Position numbers and translations under genes: made by a program. A DNA stretch of 44,158 bases, taken from contig BFEA01000204.1 in the NCBI GenBank assembly GCA_003427395.1, forward strand, positions 2,350,802-2,394,959, read 5' to 3'. This stretch comes from Chara braunii (taxonomy: Eukaryota; Streptophyta; Charophyceae; Charales; Characeae). Positions within the stretch are counted from its first letter, which is position 1, and each line of letters starts with the position of its first letter. Under the pieces are notes generated by a model that had not been told where the DNA came from, made no database searches, and saw nothing but the letters and a program-made list of their open reading frames with translations. Positions 32,456-42,287 of this stretch are shown piece by piece.

Positions 32456-34651
32456 TATAATTTGAAACAGGAAAGAGGGGGGAGGGGACTTGATCTCTTT
32501 TCACGACGTTCTCTTAAAAAATAAAATATATCAAAAGGGGGGGGGGGGGGGGGGAGAGAAAGGGACTGGGATTCGGTTCAAGGACACAATGTTCTGATTG
32601 TGACTTTAAAATGACAAGTGCATATCACAATCCCACTGATTAATTTTTTTTAATTGAAAAACAGAATGATATTCTGAATGCTCGAAATGAAGAAGAGGAC
32701 TGAGGAAAATCATGGTTGAGGAACTTGAGGTGATTTTGTGAACTTTTTTAAAACGTTTCAGAAAAAGAAAAAATTGTTGGTATAAAAAAAAAAAATTCAA
32801 GAGAGTCAATTATATCAAAAAAGACATCTTAATAATCTGTGTGAAAATGTGAGATTTTTTTTAATAAATGTTATTGCACAAAAAAGGGGGTTGGGGATCC
32901 CTCTACAAAACAACCTGAAAAGAAATGTTGGGTTTATCACCCAGTTTAGGTTTACACATTGCGATAAGTCAAGTGAAAAAAATAACAAACTCTTCACCAC
33001 TGTCCTGACAACAACCAATCCTGGGAGTTAAAAAGTTATAAAAACCTACAACATGCCATAAATGTCACCCAATCCAAAAATTATACCAAAAGGAAGTTCT
33101 ACATTGACATAAAAATCCACATAATTCTGAAAATATGCATCACTGCTGCCCCAACCTAATAATTAGCCTATATACCTAAAATCTACCTCAAACCCCTAGT
33201 CCTAATACTACGACCACCAGATAGCTGAGTCTGATATGACGACAAGGAGCCTTGTTAACATCAGTTCATACATGTATTTGTATCAGATTCTCCATTTCAA
33301 GACAAAAAATGTAATATCTTTTCACATCCATTATTGGTAATGCACTGCTGTTGACAGTTGCCCATGCCAAAAATGCAGAGGATTTGTGCATACAAGGATA
33401 TAAAAGTACGCCGGTGTGGAAAACAAACCAAGAATTGCAAGATTAGAAGATTACCCAACTCCGTCGGGAACCAGGAGCCCCAACCCTATAAAAAAGTGGT
33501 ACATCCGCTCAACCAAGTGACCAGCCCACAGGGCCAGTCAAAGAGTCGTCTCTTTGTGTTATTTTCACAAAAAAAAACATCCATAAAAGAAAAGGTAACA
33601 AAAAAGTTCAATCTACAGTAACCGAATGACAATGCAATTCCAGTGCGTCAAAAAACAATCCAAGGCTTTGCGAGGGGCGAAAAAAGTGACAAAGCACACC
33701 CTTCTCAGTTCACTGCAGTAACTAGCTCCGATGTCTATTCCAGTGCAGAATTGAACTGAGTCGGTGTAGAATGACTACCCCGCCAGAGATGTGGTTGTGC
33801 GCCATCCACAAACCAGAGTGGCTTCCGACAAGTACCGAAATGGGGCCCACCAAATTAAATCCCGCATGACTATCAATATGACCTCATAAGACCAGAACCT
33901 ACCAAAAATTTTCTCTCTCTCTGTCTCTCTCCCCCTTTCTCTCTCCTCTCTCTCTCTTGTAAAATCAATTTTCTCCTACCATGCAGGCCAACGAAATTTG
34001 AATCATGCAGGCAACTAGCCCAGATGATTGCCATGCAAAAGAAGTTTCCTAAAAAAAGATACTCCGATTCAAAAATATAACAAACTTTCATATCGACATG
34101 TTATGATTTGATGTCTGCATATAATTACAAAACTCTTTTGGTACCTGGGCCTTTTCAGAGACAAATCCTTAAAGACAATTCAAGGTACATAAAAAATATA
34201 TATATATATATATATATATATTAATGTTAAACCGCAACTACAGAATAGATATCTCACTTCTTTGGTCATTTGTGTAAAAGCGGAGGCACAACAAATGCTC
34301 TCACAATTTTTTATACAAAATGTATAAATAAGACTATCAGCCAAACTGCCAGGGTTATCTTGTTTGAACTGGCGGCCTTGTAGTGTGTGGACCAGCAAAG
34401 GGTCGAGTCGAGAAAAAAAAAATCAAAAATACAAGAAAGAAAAATATGTGATGCACAAAAATAAATTGGACAATTCTTGTTTGAGGGTCACATCGAAAAT
34501 TTTAATAAATTTGAAATAAGAATTAAAAAAAAAGAAAATTCAAAAAATATTTATTTTATCATTTATTTTTTGGTTGGCTGAGCAACTTGCCCCGGACCAT
34601 TTTGGAAGCGTAGTAATATATTGTCACACTGTGGATCGGAGCGCAATGGCG

Positions 34652-34682
<31 letters not shown>

Positions 34683-35480
34683 GGTAGGAAAGCTCCGCTT
34701 GTTCATCATCTCTTACGTACAAGGCCAACCACGTGGATGACAGATTGAGCACTGACTGCCCCCATCCCAGTGTGTCACAAGGACCCACTTGCACGCAGCC
34801 ACAAGGCAAAGAGGTAAGGAAAAGGAGGAGGAAATCAAACCTCACAGGGAAGAAAACGGCCTATTAGTCAAAACAAAGCAAATGACTTATATATAATATA
34901 TGCATATTAATAATATTATAGTATATAATACCACCGAAACAGTTTGTCACAACCCCTTGTTTGTTGTCCTCTTCTCCCTCTCTGCCTACGGTCTACTGGA
35001 CAGCTCTGTTTGACGATATATATATATATATATATATAGATATATGGAATTGCAGTTGAGTGTAGTGTAAGTGAAAGGTCTTCGAGGGATGCAGGTCATT
35101 GGGTGTCGGAAGAAAACCATATGGAACAAGGAAAGCCAATGAATTTATTGGCTCCCATACCGTTAGCTCACGTCATGTCCAGGATAAAAACAGAAGGTTC
35201 GATTTGTATAGAAAAGGATGGGGTTGTGGAGTAAGAAACAAAAAACATTCTAAAGAGCTAGGCTTGATGGGTCGTATTATAGGAGAGGAATTTTGTTTTA
35301 TGCCATAATAGAATTTGAGAAGTCAAAAAATCGTAACTATTGGAAAAGAGGCAGTTTCCTAGGGGGTGGGGGAGGTCCTTTGCCAGTAAAAAATTATAGG
35401 AGATGTATGGTCCATTTTTTCAGGCACTTAACATCTGCAGAAGATTTGCAAGACTGTAAGTGGTTGTACATTTTCTTTAC
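32456..35480. other. AT-rich interior of the satellite-flanked block
   Basis: An 18-base G-run is at 32537-32554, a (TA)n tract at about 34195-34220, a 27-base A-run at 34652-34678 and a second (TA)n tract near 35017-35038. One candidate exon (33980-34048, minus) is listed separately. Other short stretches that look exon-like (33045-33127 minus, 33355-33500 plus, 35100-35230 plus) could not be tied to a family. Confidence 0.45.
33980..34048 (-). other. Candidate exon, family unknown
   Basis: On the minus strand a pyrimidine-rich acceptor (TATCTTTTTTTAG) precedes 69 bp that are open and followed by the donor G/GTAGGA. If it follows the PrimPol exon ending at 35481, which leaves one base of a codon, the reading phase fits (2 + 66 + 1 bases) and stays open, giving NFFCMAIIWASCLHDSNFVG. 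I recognise no family in it. It could be a downstream exon of the same gene or chance. Confidence 0.3.
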
Positions 35481-35815
35481 CTCGGCCCAAATTGTCGTTA
35501 CACTCCTTATCATGACGCTTGATATGCCATATCTGCGTCTGCATGTTGACGACAAACATGACTGTTTCATAAGGCATATGAATAAAAACAAACAAAATAT
35601 AAGTACAAACCATTTGTACTTGAAATTTTCAACAAAAAACTTCAAGAGTCAATTGCAGAAGCCTAAGATAGTAAATACAATATACCACAATTTTTTTTTG
35701 AACTCACCATTGTTTTTAGCGTGATGACGTGCCACATTTGGGCAGTACCTTGTTCCATGCAGCTGATAAAAAATATTATTGTCCTCAATATAAACAGTGA
35801 CACTTCGGATCTTGC
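35481..35815 (-). pseudogene. PrimPol zinc-binding domain, two exons
   Basis: The first exon (35815-35708, 108 bp) lies between acceptor CTTACAG and donor G/GTGAGT; the second (35561-35481, 81 bp) between acceptor AAACAG and donor G/GTAAAG. Both have 2 + 3n + 1 phase and join in frame, giving 61 full codons plus the codons split at the junctions. Together they read as the UL52-type zinc domain of PrimPol, the primase-polymerase that reprimes stalled replication forks. GKIRS-V-Y leads to YCPNVARHH and then FVVN-Q-IWHIKRHDKEC. Against human PRIMPOL (C419, H426, C446, C451) the spacing of all four ligands is exact. C, H and the last C are kept, but the C446 position is Arg (CGT instead of TGT). 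The catalytic archaeo-eukaryotic primase exons, expected at higher coordinates, were not found. It is a captured or decayed fragment, or part of a gene with very long introns. Family assignment is firm; functional status is not. Confidence 0.7.
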
Positions 35816-36429
35816 CTGTAAGCAAATTGACATCCACATGCATGAGTCAGAAGTACTGTCCTGACATAATAATTCACCAGTATTCAAAAAAGGAAAGGAC
35901 CCGGGGTCCTGGATGACCGAGGTGGAATTGCAAAGGGAGAGCAGGGAATTGACCACGATCATCTAGTCAGGGACTACAAACTCATCTTCCACGAACTGAA
36001 CGGTCGTGCATCGATCAGTTAAAAAAAACCCTTGCCTCTCTCTCTTTTCCACTGTAAGTTAGCAATGGTACGGGGGTCAGCAGAGTAGATGATAGTGGAA
36101 CTCCTCGTAGTAGTTCGAAATTTGAAGGTGTGGAGAGTGGTCTAAAGAGGCAGAATGCCTCCTTATCCGCCCCCTGATTTCCCTATTTCCCAAAGTTGTC
36201 CTTTCCTTCGCCGGACCACCCAGAGACTACTGTGTTGCCTCGCTGCATACCTTGCATTACCGCATTGTTTTATTTCTGCTCGCTGTATGCCTGGTTGCTT
36301 ATGTTGCCTTTCTGCTTTGCTACCACGCTGCCTTGCTGCCTCATTGCCTTGTTAGAAATGAAATTCATATTTAATATCCAATCAGACTGTCTATTTGTCC
36401 ACTCCTTCCCCTATTGTTCCATGATAGTA
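35816..36429. other. No recognised gene between PrimPol and dynein fragments
   Basis: A plus-strand stretch (about 35905-36020) stays open in a frame beginning VLDDRGGIAKGEQGIDHDHL and ends at TAA, and a minus-strand acceptor-like CTTACAG lies near 36053. Neither matches a family I know. A pyrimidine-rich GCCTTGCTGCC-type simple stretch is at 36230-36355. Confidence 0.4.
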
Positions 36430-36688
36430 TATTTTCTTAGGTGGCCAATCACCAGCGTCTTGTCCTCTTTGAAAATCAATCTATCATGGAAAATTTGAAG
36501 GCGTTCGTTTCTCCACAGCCGCATGAACTGTTCCCCTGTTGTGAAATGATCCTGTGTAGACCCTCATACACATGAGGCAAATCACAAAGGTCGAAGATGT
36601 AATGAAATCTCGAGGGTGTAGGAGGTAACTTCTCCACGACAAAGTTATACAAATGTAATGTTATTTATGTTAAATAGGCGCTGACATT
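36430..36688 (-). pseudogene. Dynein heavy chain fragment (AAA3-AAA4 region), frameshifted
   Basis: The minus strand from an acceptor-like TGCAG (36689) reads NVSAYLT, a stop (36667-36665), then ITLHLYNFVVEKLPPTPSRF, HYIFDLCDLPHVYEGL, a frame change at about 36556, and then DHFTTGEQF, MRLWRNERLQIFHDRLI and KEDKTLVIGHLRK. This is the axonemal-type dynein heavy chain segment usually written KLPPTPSKFHYIFNLRDLSR-(V/I)-(Y/F)-(E/Q)GL followed by LWRNE-R-(V/I)-FHDRLI-ED. Dyneins move cilia and flagella. Here the N-L-R-D motif is D-L-C-D, an in-frame stop is present, and a few codons are missing at the frameshift, so the copy is dead. It has the same orientation as the PrimPol exons but is unrelated to them. 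No other dynein exon was seen. Confidence 0.75.
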
Positions 36689-37079
36689 CTGCACCCACCG
36701 ACCCACACACACACAAACTTAATCAGCAAGGTTTTGTTTTTATTTTTGTATGGAATTCAACCGGTGAGTATGTTGCCACCATACCTCACTTCCACAAAAA
36801 CGGGCCCGACTTCCCGTACTGTACAAAAGATGAGTCCGTACAAATGAATGGTAATAGGAATAGATTGACATTGATTGCTCTAGCCAAGACTAGAGGATTG
36901 AATGCCTGGTTTCATCAAGCATTGCAATTTTCACATACAGTTTATAAAGTCTCACCTCAGCTCCCTTTGAGCCGAGCAGATCGGGTCTGATTGCTAGCCA
37001 CATTTCCCCCAGTGCCTCATACTATTACTTTATCCAAGTATAACTTGTATCCTAGTGTTCCATCTCTAATTTTTTTTTC

Positions 37080-37104
<25 letters not shown>
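36689..37104. other. No supported gene
   Basis: Mixed sequence with a short (CA)n (near 36704-36716) ending in a 25-base T-run (about 37087-37111) that leads into satellite array 2. Confidence 0.5.
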
Positions 37105-37114
<10 letters not shown>

Positions 37115-37795
37115 GGCAATATACTTCGGCGACAGGGAGGGGTTGGGTAAGTGGTTGAGAACCAAGAAAAAAAAGACTAAGTAAGCAAAAAAAAAAACAA
37201 AAACAAATAGCGGTATACTTCGGCGAAAAGGGGGGGATGAGGTAAGTAGTTAAGGACCAAGGAAAAAAAGACTAAGTGAGAAAAGAAAAAAAAGAAAACA
37301 AATAGCAATATTCTTCAGCGAAAGTAGGGGACTAGGTAAGTGGTCGAGGACAGGAAAAAAAACTAAGTGAGCAAAGAAAAAAAACAAAATAAATAGCAGT
37401 ATTCTTCGGCGAAAGGGGGAGACTGGGTAAGTGGTTGGGGACGGGAAAAAAAACTAAGTGAGCAAAGTAAAAAAAGAAAATAAATACCAGTATTCTTCGG
37501 CGAAAGGGGGCGATTGGGTAAGCGGTCGAGGACGGGAAAAAAAATTAAGTGAGCAAAGAAAAAAAAAGAAAATAAATAGCAGTGTTCTTCGGCGAAAAGG
37601 GGGGGTGGGGTAAGTGGTCTTAGGACCAAGGAAAAAAAAGACTAAGTGAGCAAAGAAAAAAAGGAAAACAAATAGCAGTATTCTTCGACGAAAGGGGGGG
37701 GGTGGGGTAAGTGGTTGAGGACGAGAAAAAAAATTAAGTAAGCAAAGAAAAAAAAGAAAACAAATAGCAGTATTCTTTGACGAAATGGGGGATGA
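37105..37795 (-). repeat. ~93-bp satellite, array 2 (about 8 copies), inverted
   Basis: Same unit as array 1 in the opposite orientation: TACTTCGGCG or TTCTTCGGCGAAAGGGG, GTAAGTGGT(T/C)GAGGAC, an A-run, ACTAAGTGAGCAAAG, an A-run, AAATAGCAGTAT. Unit starts fall near 37113, 37205, 37303, 37392, 37486, 37577, 37672 and 37765. The last unit is the most degenerate. Confidence 0.9.
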
Positions 37796-37804
37796 AAAAC
37801 AAGT

Positions 37805-38960
37805 CGCCCTAAACTATTTAAAATATATGAGTTACATATATATCTTTTTGTACCTTAGTCTTTTAAGGCAGTATATGATTGAACCGTTCAACTTTGAAAC
37901 AAGATTAAGTCTGTCCCTTCTTACCAACAATTTACTCTTTAATTGATACTCTCTTTAGTTTGAGATAACCCAAAGTCAGACCATCCAAACTTATGGAACA
38001 TTTGTTCGACTTGCCTGTTTATAAATATAATAGTATAAAGCTATAGACAAATTTACCCTTATGGTTCCAACATGTGCGTGTCTCCAGGCTAGACCATCCA
38101 AACTTATGGAACAATGTCTAGTCCTTCGCGTGATCCTCCATCAGAATAAACAAGAAGAAGTTAGAGTCATCCAAATATATGAAACAATTGCTCAATTCTT
38201 TCTTGTAGAAACCTATAATCATCAGAAACCCTAAATAAAATAAGGCAACCAAGTCATCCAAACTTATGGAATAATTGCTTGGTCAGTGAAAAACAAACAC
38301 ATTCAATGCTCAGAAGTCAGAGCAACCAGACCATCCAAATTTATGGAACAATGTCTGACCCTCTAAACAATCAAAATAAACATAACACTGAGCCATCCAA
38401 CTTGGTATACTGCCCAACCTTTGGTTGAACCAGACAGACGCAAGCAAGACCACCTTCCTCCCGGTTTTCCCCAGATGCATTCTTCACAATCTCATTTCAT
38501 GCAAACAACAAAAGAGAAACTGAGATTGCGCATGACTTCCTTTACTTAAGTCTCGATTTGTGTCCTTAAAATCAGACATAAAGTCAAAATAGGGACGCAC
38601 GTACTATACAAAGTCAAAACATAGCAGAATGTACAGATAAGGGTATTAAGTGGGTCTATAGAAGACGATGAATGTTTACCTCTTAGTTCCCTGCTTCTGG
38701 AACCTCGCCTAGGTTCCGTCAGAGCTCTCGCAATCAGTGCACAAACTCCCCGTGCAGTCTTGATGTGGTCTGATGGGTTTCAATCCCACCTGCCGCCTTC
38801 CTCTCGTAACTACAAACCAGACTTAGAGTAAGAAGGGAAGAAGGAGGGGTTTCAGACTCCCGAGATACAAGTGAGGGACTAACTCAACTCGTAGGAGAGA
38901 ACCTTGATATCTTCATACGCCCGAGGGCCCCGTAGTGGTGACCAAAACACAAAAGACACA
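37805..38960 (-). mobile_element. Inverted duplication, arm 2 (retroelement module)
   Basis: The reverse complement matches 25790-26895 in the same order. It begins (minus strand) near GGGCCCTCGGGCGTATGAAG, includes GAGGAAGGCGGCAGG and GGTTCAACCAAAGGTTGGG, and ends at AAATAGTTTAGGGCGACT just before the satellite. The CCATCCAAACTTATGG motif occurs at about 37981, 38094, 38254 and 38331, with weaker forms at 38168 and 38392. Confidence 0.75.
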
Positions 38961-41002
38961 ACGAACCAAAAATCCAAGATGCCGCATTGACCTTCCCACG
39001 GCTCTCCAGATCTCAGCAACAACCACCACCTGTTAATTTTTGAACCCTTGCACGACTTCAGCCTTACCAGGTAAGTACCTTCCCTCCCACTTTCTTATTG
39101 TAGCCCATATCTGGTTCACCTTTAGCAGAACAAGCGGCACACTGGTCAACAGTTGTCCTTGCTACTTCATAGCCGACTTCACTCCATTGCTACGGGCTGG
39201 TCGAGCAACGCAAAGTTGGTCCTCGATTCAGCAGTTACTTGGCTCCAGTCTGCTCCAGGAAATGGGCAGCACCCCAATCAACAGGCAAGCTTCACAATCT
39301 CGTAGCCCCCAGTTCCTCGTGCTCCGTTTGGCAGCAAAAACAGTAGCAATCTGTGCCTGGCATGTTATTGCACAGGTTTGTAAGACGAGAGTCGTACCAG
39401 CAGTCAACCTGCAGTCTCCATACCCCACCACCCTGCTTACGAAGATGAGAGTCACAACCGATCAAGCGATTCCTGACAATACGGAGGAAACAACTGTGAC
39501 AGATGACTGGTCCATACGTAGCGGGCGAATGGTGGGGCTGATGGCAGAAAGACCGTAGGCTCAACACATTGCTCTGCAGGCAATTCTCTCACTTGTGCGG
39601 TTAGCCTCCCGCCACCGATTGTTGGGATGGGTGGCAACTTGGTCCAATAGGGGAGTCTCGTAACTTCATGAGTTGTTCCTCCTCACCTTTGCAGTCGCCT
39701 CCCGCTATTGAGCTCAACAGGATTCATACCGAATCATCCGACGATCGACTCCACAACCTAGTACCTCACCCCTGCGGCTGGCAGATAGGCAATATACCGG
39801 GTTTCTGGTAAGTTTCCAGGCTCGCGGTTGACCTTACTCCACCGCTTTTGACCGGATGAGCGAGTTCAGAATGAATCTTTCGCTAGAAATGAAGATACAC
39901 ACCATGAATCCGAAACCTCTCCTCTGGCTCCGCCCAACCTGCTTTTCACTTCTGCCGAAATTGGATGTATGTAGTCAGAATCCCGCCCGAATTCATACTA
40001 TTCTATGACATAACATGGGCGGGCAGGGAAAATCCTCTCTCTCCCTTCCTCTCTCTATCTGTGTTGCATTTGCTCCACCAACTGTCTGCCACCGATCGCT
40101 CGTTGTTTTTTCCGCTTTTAATCCTCCTTCATCTTTGTGCACGTCATTTTCTGTCCCTACTCCCTTCTTATTGACTTTCTTTCCATTCTGACTTCACTAT
40201 TTAACTCGCTGCCATCATAGACTCCTACCTACTACTTCACTTCGTTCGATTCCATAGAGGATCAGACGATACATCAAACTTCTACTCTTTGCCATACTCA
40301 TCGTCATCACTTTCGCGCGACCTTCTTTCTACTACTTCGTCTACACTAACGTTCTTCTCGTTCTGTCTTCGCCAAACGAGTCGGCGAGGGAAAAAATCCC
40401 GAAACCAAACCTTCGCTCTTCCGTTTCCATCCGGAACCAGGTAATCACAAACTTTCTTCTCCACAGAAATGTTCCACCCCTCGTGCAGTCTTTCGCCTCT
40501 ATAGCACCTAACCTACTACTCCAACACTAAATCTAATGGTGCCCAACGTCTCGCGATACCGAAAACTATTGGAAACGCACCTCTACTCGCTCGATTTCAC
40601 CAAGGATCGAGCGAGATAGGCCTTTTCTGCTCCCGTGACTCCCATCTCCTCTCGCCTTCATCCTTCTTCTTCGATCGTTTTTACGCAGGTTCTCGTTGGC
40701 GTCAACTTTTGTAGCGCAGTAGGTGGAGTTTCGACAGTCTGGACTTTCTGAATGTTATCTATCAGATAGTCCACTAACTCCCTCTACCACTATGCCCAGA
40801 CCGTCGATTAGTCGGTCAAGCATGTTGCCGCGCCCTCCGCCACGGCGCCCTCAGCTCGCTCTGATTGGGTGGGGCTCTCCCCTTTTCAGGCTCCCAATAG
40901 ACAAGTTCGGATATTGGTAGTGGACAGTGGAAAGCAGGGACGCGGGCCTACAACAGATCTTGGCAGTGGTATTAAGTTTTCCAATGGGTTGGCATTCGAA
41001 GT

Positions 41003-41040
<38 letters not shown>

Positions 41041-41081
41041 TGGGAGGCTGCTTCGGCCAGCGTCCTCCTGCCCTAGTACGC
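38961..41081. other. No supported gene
   Basis: Frames of up to 172 codons (39040-39558, plus) occur but have no recognised motif and overlap equally long minus-strand frames. CAGGTAAGT at 39070-39078 is a perfect donor consensus without a supporting exon. A 35-base G-run at 41003-41037 precedes the family-C repeat. Confidence 0.45.
41003..41037. repeat. Poly-G tract (35 bases)
   Basis: Uninterrupted G-run, unusually long and likely to be length-unstable or inaccurate in the assembly. Confidence 0.95.
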
Positions 41082-41967
41082 TGTCGGTGCGAATACCCTT
41101 ACAAGGGTATCCGCCCTGGTTTTTGCAAGTGACAAAAAATAGTTTTGGCCTAGAGTCTAAGTATACCGCGCTAAGCGCGGCTGCGTCAGTAATTGCTTTG
41201 ACTGGGTGGTTGACCGCAATAGCGAGTGCGTGGGCGCGCAGGTTTAAGGCGCTCGTGATTCTTTTCTGTTATTTTATCGTAAAGCCGGCCCGGACCTCGG
41301 TCGTTTCGGTTGGTGATATTATTATTATTTATTAAGCAGGGATTAAGGATTCTTTTTGATTAGTAGGTCAAGCGCGCGTGCGGAGAACGACCCCGACGAC
41401 GGCATCGGCAATAATGGCGTGATTTCGTGTGGTGAGCGGGATGTCGTAGGATGGCGCGCGGGGCAAATATGGCATGGTATAAGCAAGCCGGCGTGGGCAC
41501 TGAGAGCCGTGCAGCCGTTTTTGTTGGCCCAAAGCGCCGCGCCGCACCGTCTTATATGGCACTCAGGCTTGGGCTATAGGTTACGGCATCGGACTATTAC
41601 AACGGAGGTTCGGGGATCGAGGCCGGCAGACGTCGGCGCGGTGGCAGCGAAGCATCGAGGAGAAAACCGAGGGATTGAGGGCCCGACGGGGCTATCCCTC
41701 CTCAGTTTTGGTGACATGCGTAGTGACGGACCCGACCTAAGGGACTGGCGAGGTGCCAGTAGCTCCCAGTTCCCGTTTTAGATCTTGTAATAAAACGGTT
41801 TTTTTTAAATATTTTTGTCTTTTTTATTATTATTATTATTTTTTTTTTTGGGTCCCGTTTTCTTTCGGGATATGGCCGAGAGCCTGCCGTAGTGGGCGCA
41901 CCCACGAACGGTCAAGCCACAAGGCGAGTGGCCCATGCACTTCCGTGGGGGCACTGTTCCGGCCAAA

Positions 41968-42055
41968 GTCCTTCGGGACATTTGTTAAAATTGGAACGAT
42001 ACCGAGGAGATTAGCATGACCCCTGAACAAGGATGGTGCGCAAGGGTTCGGAACG
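41968..42055 (+). pseudogene. U6 snRNA-like copy 1
   Basis: GTCCTTCGGGACA, then GTTAAAATTGGAACGATAC, GATTAGCATGACCCCTG and CAAGGATG follow the order of U6 spliceosomal RNA (5' stem-loop, ACAGAGA region, AGC triad, internal stem-loop). The essential ACAGAGA box reads ACCGAGG, and the 3' part after CAAGGATG is not U6-like. The AGC triad (ATTAGCA) is kept. No TATA box sits about 25-30 bp upstream and no T-run follows, so it is not expected to be a working Pol III gene. Confidence 0.8.
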
Positions 42056-42196
42056 AACCCGGACGCAGACCGTGCCGGGTACGTACAGACCAGCGGGGTG
42101 CGCGCGGAGTGGCTAGGAGGACGGTGTCCGCCCCACCCTCCCCGTGCAATAGGCCGAGCGGCCATTTGGTGCCGCCGCGGGGCATTACCCCGGGCA

Positions 42197-42287
42197 GGAC
42201 CCTCGAGACATCCGTCAGAATTGGAGCGATACAGAGAAGTAGCATGGCTCGCGCCCAGGGTGACGCGCATAAATCAGGAAAAGGGCC
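42197..42287 (+). pseudogene. U6 snRNA-like copy 2
   Basis: GACCCTCGAGACATCCGTCA, then GAATTGGAGCGATACAGAGA, AGTAGCATGG, GTGACGCGCATAAATC and AAAAGGGCC align to U6 along its whole length. The ACAGAGA box is intact here, but two bases are lost directly after it (GAAG-TAGC instead of GAAGATTAGC), and the central CCCCTGCGCAAGG is changed to CTCGCGCCCAGGG. It lies 229 bp after copy 1, and the sequence upstream of both copies is also related (GAG(T/C)GGCCCAT or GGCCAT, CCG(T/C)GGGG), which points to a tandem duplication of U6 with its 5' flank. No terminator T-run follows. Confidence 0.8.

Larger units (their letters stand above)
30561..37795. mobile_element. Putative foldback element with satellite termini
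   Basis: Two arrays of the same satellite lie in opposite orientation at the ends (about 1.9 and 0.7 kb). They enclose 4.6 kb of AT-rich DNA holding exons of at least two unrelated genes. Long inverted termini made of tandem repeats, unequal in length, are the hallmark of foldback transposons. The block interrupts a minus-strand retroelement (LTR to the left, internal module to the right in the same orientation), which supports an insertion. No target-site duplication was found and no transposase was recognised, so it would be non-autonomous. Independent satellite insertions flanking a host gene are the alternative. Confidence 0.5.

Noticed and set aside
33045-33127. Minus-strand exon-like stretch with FYVNVEL, resembling the D-x-E motif I of primase-polymerases with Asp changed to Asn
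   Set aside because: It lies downstream of the zinc-domain exons, the wrong order for PrimPol, and the match is only a few residues.
33345-33500. Plus-strand CPCQKCRG motif, like the N-terminus of TNP2/CACTA transposases
   Set aside because: Only one short cysteine motif, soon followed by a stop; no transposase core nearby.
34681-34740. Plus-strand KVGKLRLFIISYVQGQ, faintly like Sec1/Sly1 family proteins
   Set aside because: Too short, next to a poly-A run and a stop; no other family motif.
39040-39558. 172-codon plus-strand frame
   Set aside because: No motif, overlapping equally long minus-strand frames, inside repeat-derived DNA.
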